From JAENVT01 sp031412355 (lineage in GTDB: Bacteria; Actinomycetota; Acidimicrobiia; Acidimicrobiales; Ilumatobacteraceae), in NCBI GenBank assembly GCA_031412355.1, contig JANOCR010000199.1, positions 1 to 7,440 of the forward strand: 7,440 bases of DNA. The letters run 5' to 3'. The position numbers and the translations under genes are program-made. The notes under the pieces were generated by a model that saw only the letters and a list, made by a program, of their open reading frames with translations, was not told the DNA's origin and searched no databases. Positions 1 through 5,113 of the stretch are shown here, in pieces. Positions within the stretch are counted from its first letter, which is position 1. Every line of letters starts with the position of its first letter.

Positions 1-551
1 ACACCCTGCCGCGCATAGATCACGGCGATCTCGCGAGTCATGGCCAGCACCGCGCCCTTCGACGCCGTGTACGCCACCTGCGGCGTGGCCGCACCCATGT
101 GGGCGACGAACGAGGCGACGTTGATGATCGAGCCGGCTTCACCCGACTGCTTCGCCGCCTCCTGCATCGCGGGTATCGCGTATTTGCAGCCCAACAGCAC
201 GCCAAGAACGTTGATGTCCATGGTCTTCTGATACGTCTCGACCGATGTGGTAACCGGGTTGTCGTCGTCGCCCAGCATGACACCAGCGTTGTTGTACAGC
301 ACGTGCAGACCGCCGAATGTCTCGACCGCATGCTGCACCGCTGCCTCGACGGACTGGCCGTCGGTGACATCGCAACTCACGTAACTGGCTTCGCCACCAG
401 CGGCCGCAATCGCCTCGACGGCCTCGTCGCCATCGGAGAGATCGGCGATCACCACCTGTGCACCTTCAGACGCGAACAGCTCGGCGCCGACGCGACCCAA
501 TCCCGACGACGCGCCGGTGATCAGCGCCACCTTTCCAGCCAGACGATTCAT
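1..551 (-). CDS. SDR-family NAD(P)-dependent oxidoreductase, C-terminus outside window
   Basis: This is a classical short-chain dehydrogenase/reductase, a cytoplasmic enzyme that interconverts an alcohol and a ketone with a nicotinamide cofactor; the substrate cannot be read. Visible from an ATG at 551 are 183 residues. They include the Rossmann glycine motif TGASSGLG (12-19), an acidic residue ending beta-2 (VIADLS, D37) that favours NAD(H) over NADP(H), the CDVTD adenine-pocket motif (60-64), NNAG (87-90), the structural Asn in MDINVLG (N114), the catalytic Ser in INVAS (S147) and the YTASK catalytic pair (Y161, K165). Family members are about 250 residues, so roughly 70 C-terminal residues lie beyond position 1. 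There is no Shine-Dalgarno; a TACCGT element ends 8 nt before the ATG, suggesting a leaderless mRNA. The gene diverges from the decayed EEP gene 39 bp away. The family call is firm; the substrate is unknown. Confidence 0.93.
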   Translation of the reverse strand, partial: MNRLAGKVALITGASSGLGRVGAELFASEGAQVVIADLSDGDEAVEAIAAAGGEASYVSCDVTDGQSVEAAVQHAVETFGGLHVLYNNAGVMLGDDDNPVTTSVETYQKTMDINVLGVLLGCKYAIPAMQEAAKQSGEAGSIINVASFVAHMGAATPQVAYTASKGAVLAMTREIAVIYARQG

Positions 552-558
552 GGCGGCC

Positions 559-565
559 TACGGTA
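559..565. promoter_or_regulatory. Candidate overlapping divergent -10 elements
   Basis: The 39-bp gap between the SDR gene and the EEP remnant contains TACGGTA. It reads as a TANNNT -10 hexamer on both strands: TACGGT at 559-564 on plus, TACCGT at 565-560 on minus. On the minus strand the hexamer ends 8 nt before the SDR ATG, which suits leaderless initiation. On the plus strand it would start transcription near 571, leaving a short leader with GGAG at 582-585, five bases before the ATG at 591. No convincing -35 is visible. This is inference from a short motif. Confidence 0.35.
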
Positions 566-590
566 GTGCACAGGCCAAACTGGAGAACCA

Positions 591-1026
591 ATGACCGCGT
601 GGCGCGTGCTGACATGGAACATCATCGGGTCGCGTCAGCCGAATCTCGATGTCATCACCGAGGTGATCAGCGGTTACGCAGCCGATGTCGTGGCCTTGCA
701 AGAAGTGCGGCAGCGGCAGGCCCGCGGACTGGCGCGTCGCCTCGGCTGGCCGTCACGCGCGACGGCGACAGACTTCGGGTGGTCAACACGCATCTCGCGT
801 CGCACAACGCCGACGAGCGAATCGCCCAGGCCCGTCGGGTCGTTGCGTTGATCGGAGACCGTCGGCCGACAGTCGTTGCGGGTGATCTGAACGCGGTCGA
901 CGAAGTCGAGGTGGTGCGCGAGTTCGGTGCGGTCGGATTGGTCGATCCCGGCGGTGACTACTCCAATCCCTCGATCGCCCCCGTCCGGCGACCCTGCCGG
1001 TGCTCGTGGAGATCTCGGTTGAGTAG
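591..1026 (+). pseudogene. Decayed endonuclease/exonuclease/phosphatase (EEP) family gene, frameshifted and internally deleted
   Basis: Remnant of an EEP-superfamily metal-dependent phosphodiesterase (DNase I/ExoIII-like fold). It begins well, with GGAG and an ATG at 591, then MTAWRVLTWNI (metal-site Asn motif) and VVALQEVR (metal-binding Glu) in frame 3 up to about 750. The similarity then continues in frame 2 from about 746: DGDRLRVVNTHLASHNADE, then VVAGDLNAVDE (catalytic D-x-N), to about 985. Finally frame 1 gives LPVLVEISVE and a TAG at 1024-1026, the usual EEP tail. The remnant is 436 nt, whereas family genes are near 750 nt. The central segment between QEV and NTHL and the C-terminal segment with the SDH catalytic motif are missing. 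Loss of sequence at both frame changes indicates real deletions, not single-base errors. A functional product is very unlikely. Confidence 0.8.
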
Positions 1027-1055
1027 TGCGGTTGACCTATTTCGTGTCACTTGTC

Positions 1056-1084
1056 TTGATCGATGGCCAACTCATACCGATACT
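1056..1084 (+). promoter_or_regulatory. Candidate promoter of the 83-residue orphan gene
   Basis: TTGATC at 1056-1061, a 17-bp spacer and GATACT at 1079-1084 make a plausible housekeeping promoter, with 4 of 6 matches in each hexamer. Transcription would start near 1091 and include the hairpin at 1100-1137. An alternative -35, TTGACC, lies at 1032-1037 but has no good -10 partner at 17 bp. Only 14 nt separate the hairpin from the start codon, so a promoter downstream of the hairpin does not fit. Confidence 0.35.
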
Positions 1085-1099
1085 CAGACAACGTGAACA

Positions 1100-1137
1100 C
1101 TTCTCGGCGTCGACACCCCCCGTCGACGCCCGAGAAG
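1100..1137 (+). repeat. 15-bp inverted repeat (leader hairpin) before the orphan gene
   Basis: Arms at 1100-1114 and 1122-1137 pair over 15 bp with one bulged C (1131) around a 7-nt loop, ACCCCCC. Each arm contains the self-complementary GTCGAC next to the loop. No U-tract follows on either strand, so it is not a classical intrinsic terminator. The Shine-Dalgarno AGGAG (1140-1144) starts three bases after the stem, six bases before the ATG at 1151. It may be a regulatory or stabilising 5' leader structure, a U-less terminator of the upstream remnant, or a protein-binding palindrome. The pairing is seen directly; the role is unknown. Confidence 0.6.
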
Positions 1138-1150
1138 GCAGGAGTGCCAC

Positions 1151-1402
1151 ATGGAAACCCCAACTCGACTGAACGACGAAGAGGCCCACGACCTGGCTGT
1201 GCGCCATCTCGCTGAACTGCTTGGCTCGGCCAATCCTCCGGCGGTCGCCTGGGACGTTGACCACCACCTGCAAGGTCACCTCGATGTCGCCGGCCACCAC
1301 ATGGTGCTGATCGCGACCCGCACGCCCGATCGCTGCCCCCTGCTGCTGACCGACGAGGACTGGGACAGCCTGCGTCGCACACACTGCCACGCCGCCGCCT
1401 GA
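1151..1402 (+). CDS. Small protein of unknown function (83 aa)
   Basis: I do not recognise this protein. An ATG at 1151 follows a strong Shine-Dalgarno (AGGAG, 1140-1144, six-base spacing), which supports real translation. The product is soluble, acidic and His-rich. It starts with a predicted amphipathic helix (about residues 7-25, LNDEEAHDLAVRHLAELLG). A probable beta-rich centre has clustered histidines (DVDHHLQGHLDVAGHHMVL, about 36-54). The tail contains LTDEDWDSLRRTHCH (about 66-80). There is no signal peptide or transmembrane segment. The paired histidines might bind a metal or just be compositional. It stands alone: a decayed gene upstream, a convergent ligase gene downstream. A long leader hairpin directly before it hints at post-transcriptional control. 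Codon use resembles the neighbours. Confidence 0.68.
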   Translation: METPTRLNDEEAHDLAVRHLAELLGSANPPAVAWDVDHHLQGHLDVAGHHMVLIATRTPDRCPLLLTDEDWDSLRRTHCHAAA

Positions 1403-1406
1403 CGGC

Positions 1407-1477
1407 GTGCCCATCGCGGGCACTGAAATGGGCGCCCTCAGCCCATTCCGCGCCCCGCGCTCCCCAACCCGGTTGGG
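1407..1477. terminator. Cluster of three short hairpins between convergent genes
   Basis: The 95-bp gap between the orphan gene and the convergent ligase gene holds three small inverted repeats. They are GTGCCC/GGGCAC (1407-1412 with 1418-1423), AATGGGC/GCCCATT (1427-1433 with 1441-1447, 7-nt loop) and CCCAAC/GTTGGG (1463-1468 with 1472-1477). None is followed by a T-run on either strand. They could act as a bidirectional U-less terminator, which is common in high-GC actinobacteria, but this is positional inference. Confidence 0.35.
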
Positions 1478-1497
1478 CATGAAACACTCCACTGGCC

Positions 1498-2874
1498 CTA
1501 GATGCGCTCCCAGTAGCGGCGCAACTCCCAGTCGGTGACCGACTGGTTGGCGGCCAACCACTCCGCCTTCGCCATCGTGAGGATGTGGTGGTGCACGTCG
1601 TCGCCGAAGCACTCCTTGGCGATCGACGAGCCCTCCCACAGTGCGATGGCATCGGGCAGGTTCCACGGGATGCGGCCGATGTCGGTCGCCTCGTAGCCGT
1701 TGCCGGCGTAGGGCTCGCCCAGTGGCAACTTGTTGCGAATTCCGTACAGGCCGCCGGCGATCTGACCGGCAAACGCGAAGTAGCTGTTGGCGTCGCTGCC
1801 GGGGATGCGGCACTCGACGCGGCAACCCTTGCCGTGGCCAACCTTGCGGAACCCGAGCGTGCGGTTGTCGACTCCCCAACCGATCCCGGTCGGCGCCCAC
1901 GACCCCGGTTGGAACCGCTTGTAGCTGTTGACCGTTGGCGCCCACAACAGACTGAACTCCTGGGCCGTGGCGATGAGGCCGGCGAGATAGTGCTGGAAGG
2001 TTTCGCTCATGCCGTACGGGCCGTGATGATCGTCGAACACCGCCTTCTTGCCATCGAGCGACCACAGGCTCGAATGCACGTGGCACGACGACCCCGTGTC
2101 GTTGAAGTCGTACTTGGCCATGAAGCTGACCGACCGGCCATTCAAGTGCGCTATCTCCTTGGCGGCTGTTTTGTACACGCTGTTGCGGTCGGCCATCTCG
2201 ACGGCCGTGGTGTAGTCGAGGTTCATCTCGTGCTGGCCACGACCTGCCTCGCCCTTCGAGAACTCCACCGGAACGCCTGCAGCCTCGAGCCCGCGGCGGA
2301 TCGCCCCGAGGATGTACTCGTCCTTGGTCGTCTGCAGGATGTGGTAGTCCTCGAGCCACGGCGAGTGCGGCCGCAGGTCGCGATAGCCCTTCGCGTAGGC
2401 CTCGTCGTAGGTGTCGTGGAACAGGTAGAACTCGATCTCGCTGGCCACCATCGGCAAGAACCCCAATGCCTCGGCGGCCTGTTCCTGACGGCGCAGAACG
2501 GTCCGTGGAGCGACTTCGACCAGTTCGCCGGTGTCGACGTCGAACAGATCGCACATGATCATCGCCGTCTTGTCGACCCACGGGATGCACCTAACGGTGT
2601 TCCAGTCGGCGCGAGCCAACATGTCGCCGTATCCCTGCTCGTAGCTGGTGAACCGGTAACCCGGCACCGGGTTGTTGTCCATATCGCAGGCGATCAGGTA
2701 GTCGCAGTTCTCGGTACCGGCCTCGGCCACCGACTCGAGGAAGAACCGTCCAGTGGTGCGCTTGCCGGTGAGCCGACCCTGCAGATCGGGAAAGACCATC
2801 AGCACCGTGTCGATCTCACCACCACGGATGTCGCGCTCCAGTTGGTCACGGCTCACTTCGGTTCGTCCGGTCAT
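1498..2874 (-). CDS. Glutamine synthetase-like gamma-glutamyl amine ligase (GlnA3/GlnA4/PuuA-like)
   Basis: A 458-residue GS type I-fold ligase, which joins the gamma-carboxyl of glutamate to an amine using ATP. Catalytic-domain motifs are in order: ASEIEFYLF (E146, E148), GEAGRGQHEMN (E209, E216), GSSCHVHSSLW (H265), NSYKRF (R320), DNRTLGFR (R338, R343) and VECRIPGSDAN (E354, R356). These correspond to the metal, glutamate and phosphate residues of bacterial GlnA. Two ammonium-site features are absent: the Glu of the GlnA PGYEAP loop is Trp here (PGSWAP, W326), and the N-terminal domain lacks the DGSS segment holding the ammonium-binding Asp. The adenylylation-Tyr region of GlnA is also not evident. 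This fits the GlnA3/GlnA4/PuuA paralogues acting on polyamines or ethanolamine rather than a housekeeping GS. The ATG at 2874 has no Shine-Dalgarno; TACAGT ends 8 nt upstream. The gene diverges from the TPP enzyme. The amine substrate is unknown. Confidence 0.9.
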   Translation of the reverse strand: MTGRTEVSRDQLERDIRGGEIDTVLMVFPDLQGRLTGKRTTGRFFLESVAEAGTENCDYLIACDMDNNPVPGYRFTSYEQGYGDMLARADWNTVRCIPWVDKTAMIMCDLFDVDTGELVEVAPRTVLRRQEQAAEALGFLPMVASEIEFYLFHDTYDEAYAKGYRDLRPHSPWLEDYHILQTTKDEYILGAIRRGLEAAGVPVEFSKGEAGRGQHEMNLDYTTAVEMADRNSVYKTAAKEIAHLNGRSVSFMAKYDFNDTGSSCHVHSSLWSLDGKKAVFDDHHGPYGMSETFQHYLAGLIATAQEFSLLWAPTVNSYKRFQPGSWAPTGIGWGVDNRTLGFRKVGHGKGCRVECRIPGSDANSYFAFAGQIAGGLYGIRNKLPLGEPYAGNGYEATDIGRIPWNLPDAIALWEGSSIAKECFGDDVHHHILTMAKAEWLAANQSVTDWELRRYWERI

Positions 2875-2882
2875 GGCGATGC

Positions 2883-2896
2883 ACTGTAGTTACGAT
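2883..2896. promoter_or_regulatory. Back-to-back -10 elements of two probably leaderless genes
   Basis: Only 28 bp (2875-2902) separate the two start codons. On the minus strand TACAGT (2888-2883) ends 8 nt before the ligase ATG at 2874. On the plus strand TACGAT (2891-2896) ends 6 nt before the TPP-enzyme ATG at 2903. Neither gene has a Shine-Dalgarno, and both spacings put the transcript start at or next to the A of the ATG. The -35 regions would lie inside the opposite gene's 5' end, so the promoters probably compete or share regulation. Confidence 0.45.
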
Positions 2897-2902
2897 CACA
2901 CG

Positions 2903-4522
2903 ATGCCCAGAGACGGAACCCGCACTATCGCCCAGCACATTCTCGACGGCATGCGGGCGACGGGAGTCCGTCAACTGTTCTGCCTGCCGGGCGTGCAGAA
3001 CGACCCCTTCTTCGATGCCGTGGTCGACGCGCGCGGCTGGCTGGAGGTGATCGTCAACCGGCACGAACAGGGCTGTGCCTACATGGCGTTGGGTGCAGCG
3101 CAAGCCACAGGCCGGCCGACGGCGATGTGCGTCGTGCCGGGACCCGGACTGCTCAACGCATCGGCCGGATTGTCGAGCGCATGTGGTGGCGGAGCGCGGG
3201 TGCTGGCGATCGTCGGGCAGATTCACTCGCCGTTGCTCGGCAGGGGGTTTCGTGTGCTGCACGAGCTCGACGACCAGCCGGCCGTGCTGACACAAGTCAC
3301 CAAGCACGCCGCGATCGTTCGCAACGCCGAAGACGCGGCGGAGCAGATCCAAGATGCGTTCGACCGGTTGGTATCGGGCACCCCGCGGCCCGTTGCCATC
3401 GAGGTACCGGCCGATATGTGGACCAAACCTGCTCCCGGCACCGTCGGCGCAGGGGTTCGCTCGATGCCCTCAGTGGATCTCGATGCTGTTGATGCAGCAG
3501 TCGACAAGCTACGCGCTGCGACGAATCCGATGATCTGGGTCGGCACCGGCGCACAGGACTGTGCGCCCGCAGTTCGCCAACTCGCCGACATCATGCAATC
3601 CCCGGTGTCGACGCGACGCATGGGCCACGGCGTGATGGACGAAACCGATCCTCTGTTCGTACCGTTGGGTCTCGCCCACAGAATGTGGGCCGATCTCGAT
3701 CTGGTGCTCGGCGTCGGTTCAAGGATCGAGTTCCCCCTGCTGCAGTGGGGAAGCGAAGGCGTGAACCTGATCCAGATCAACACCGACATCGACGAGCTCG
3801 ACCGGCACGGGATCGGGGCCCTCGGCATTCACGGCGACGCCGCCGAAGTGATGCCGCTGCTTTTGGATCGACTCGGTGATCTGCAACGCCCCTACCGGCG
3901 AGCCGAGCTCGCCGCGAAGCGTGCCGAGTTCTACAACGACATCGCGTACCTCGAGCCGCAGCTGTCGTACCTCGAGGCAATCCGCGAAGCACTGCCCGAC
4001 GATGCGATCATGGTCGAAGACGTCACTCAGATGACGTTCGTCGCCCATTTCGCCTACCAGTTCACCCGGCCCCGGACCTTTCTGTCGTCCGGGTTCGCCG
4101 GCACCCTCGGTGCTGCGGTCGCGACAGGAATCGGTGCGAAAGCGGGAGCGCCGGACCGCACGGTCGTCACGATCACCGGTGACGGAGGGTTTCTTTTCAC
4201 AGCGACCGAACTGGCCAGCGCCGTGCAGCATCGCATCCGGGCAATCACGGTGGTGTTCAACGACAACGCGTTCGGCAATGTGCGGCGCATCCAGCAGGAA
4301 CGGTTCGGTGTCGAGCGCACGATCGCGTCGACATTGATAAATCCCGACATCGTCGCCTTCGCCCGAAGCTTCGGGTGCCTCGGCCTGAGGGCCCACGACC
4401 CGCACGAGCTCGGCGACGCGCTGCGCACGGCCATGGCACACAACGGGCCTGTGGTGATCGAAGTGCCGGTGGGCGCGGTTCCATCGCCCTGGCCGTTCAT
4501 CGTCATGCCACGGGTGCGCTGA
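2903..4522 (+). CDS. Thiamine diphosphate-dependent enzyme, acetolactate synthase large-subunit-like
   Basis: A 539-residue, three-domain TPP enzyme of the acetolactate synthase/benzoylformate decarboxylase superfamily; such enzymes cleave or join 2-oxo acids or related donors through a TPP carbanion. The N-terminal pyrimidine-binding domain (about 5-170) carries the catalytic Glu in NRHEQG (E55) and a VVPGPGLLNA segment. A central domain (about 185-330) holds VGTGAQDCA and a dinucleotide-fold-like stretch ending in IHGDAAEVM. The C-terminal domain has the TPP/Mg motif GDGGF (426-430) and NDNAFGN (453-459). Activity is therefore expected. The ATG at 2903 was chosen because homology starts there (TIAQHILDGM) and a TACGAT -10 sits 6 nt upstream; starts further upstream would overlap the divergent ligase gene. 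No small regulatory subunit is adjacent, which argues against a housekeeping IlvB. The substrate is unknown. Confidence 0.9.
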   Translation: MPRDGTRTIAQHILDGMRATGVRQLFCLPGVQNDPFFDAVVDARGWLEVIVNRHEQGCAYMALGAAQATGRPTAMCVVPGPGLLNASAGLSSACGGGARVLAIVGQIHSPLLGRGFRVLHELDDQPAVLTQVTKHAAIVRNAEDAAEQIQDAFDRLVSGTPRPVAIEVPADMWTKPAPGTVGAGVRSMPSVDLDAVDAAVDKLRAATNPMIWVGTGAQDCAPAVRQLADIMQSPVSTRRMGHGVMDETDPLFVPLGLAHRMWADLDLVLGVGSRIEFPLLQWGSEGVNLIQINTDIDELDRHGIGALGIHGDAAEVMPLLLDRLGDLQRPYRRAELAAKRAEFYNDIAYLEPQLSYLEAIREALPDDAIMVEDVTQMTFVAHFAYQFTRPRTFLSSGFAGTLGAAVATGIGAKAGAPDRTVVTITGDGGFLFTATELASAVQHRIRAITVVFNDNAFGNVRRIQQERFGVERTIASTLINPDIVAFARSFGCLGLRAHDPHELGDALRTAMAHNGPVVIEVPVGAVPSPWPFIVMPRVR

Positions 4523-4529
4523 AAACGAA

Positions 4530-5051
4530 TCAGGCCTTCTTCTTGACTTCCTTCGGTGGCTTCAGCACGCCCTTGGCCAAGGCCTCGTCGAGGTACTTCT
4601 CGGCGTCCTCCGCACTGACCTTCAGAGCTGGCGCGATTTCACTGATGAGGTTGATCCGGGCACGGTCGTACATGGTTCGCTCGGCAGCCGACAGCGACGC
4701 ATCACGGTTACGGGCAGCCAGGTTTCGTACGACCTCGGCAACCTGGTACACGTCGCCGCTCTTCAACTTCTCCTGGTGGTTCTTGAACCGGCGGCTCCAG
4801 TTGCTGGGCACGCGCGGGTCGGGCTTCGACAGCACCGACACCAGGTCTTCGAGCTCGTCGGCGTTGACAGGCGGGCGTACGCCGACCTCATCGGTCTTCA
4901 ACGTCGGCACCGACAGGGTCATCTCGTTGATGACGGTGCGCAGGATCAAGTACTCCTGAGTGGCACCGAACGCTTCCATCTTCTTGGTTCCCTGCACGAT
5001 GCACGCGCCATGCTGGGGGTAAATGACGGTGTCGCCCTTTTTGAACTTCAC
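4530..5051 (-). CDS. carD: CarD/CdnL-family RNA polymerase-binding transcription regulator
   Basis: A 173-residue CarD-family protein, which binds the RNA polymerase beta subunit and stabilises promoter open complexes. The N-terminal RNAP-interaction domain (about 1-60) has FKKGDTVIYPQHGACIV, EYLIL and MTLSVPT. The helical C-terminal DNA-contacting domain has NWSRRFKNHQEKLKSGD and VAEVVRNLAARN, then a Lys-rich tail ending PPKEVKKKA. A GTG at 5051 is preferred over the in-frame ATG at 5063. It has GAGG six bases upstream, puts FKKGD at the usual family position, and makes the conserved Trp residue 85, the number I recall for mycobacterial CarD. Using the ATG would add four residues. A TACCCT -10 lies upstream, so the gene is probably transcribed independently of the hydrolase gene 50-62 bp upstream. 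Its stop lies 7 bp from that of the convergent TPP gene. Confidence 0.94.
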   Translation of the reverse strand: MKFKKGDTVIYPQHGACIVQGTKKMEAFGATQEYLILRTVINEMTLSVPTLKTDEVGVRPPVNADELEDLVSVLSKPDPRVPSNWSRRFKNHQEKLKSGDVYQVAEVVRNLAARNRDASLSAAERTMYDRARINLISEIAPALKVSAEDAEKYLDEALAKGVLKPPKEVKKKA

Positions 5052-5087
5052 ACACGACCTCATGCGGCTCGAACTGCGGACTTGTTT

Positions 5088-5093
5088 AGGGTA
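5088..5093 (-). promoter_or_regulatory. Candidate carD -10 element
   Basis: The minus strand reads TACCCT at 5093-5088, matching TANNNT. Initiation about seven bases on, near 5081, would give a leader of roughly 30 nt carrying the GAGG Shine-Dalgarno (5061-5058) for the GTG start at 5051. It lies after the stop codon of the hydrolase gene (5114), so carD could be expressed on its own. No clear -35 is seen. Confidence 0.4.
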
Positions 5094-5113
5094 GGGCCAG
5101 ATCGCCGGAATCC

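Noticed and set aside
740..1000. Programmed ribosomal frameshifting in the EEP remnant
   Set aside because: No slippery heptamer or downstream stimulator was seen, and family sequence is physically missing at both junctions.
566..1096. A single intact 176-residue gene in frame 2 in place of the decayed EEP gene
   Set aside because: The first third is Arg-rich nonsense, while the EEP N-terminus with good start signals is in another frame. Only the middle of this frame is EEP-like, so a frame change with deletion fits better.
1100..1137. Classical intrinsic terminator
   Set aside because: The stem is strong but no T-run follows on either strand, and the next gene's Shine-Dalgarno begins three bases later.
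1037..2590. Long open frame on the minus strand (517 codons), offset from the ligase gene
   Set aside because: Arg/Gly/Pro-rich translation with no family motifs, overlapping the ligase gene in another frame; an artefact of high GC content.
1585..2889. Long plus-strand open frame (434 codons) antisense to the ligase gene
   Set aside because: Mirrors the codon-position bias of the real gene, shows no recognisable domain, and would run through the divergent promoter.
3719..4441. Minus-strand open frame (240 codons) inside the TPP-enzyme gene
   Set aside because: Shadow frame; the plus strand carries the GDG...NDN cofactor motif and continuous homology.
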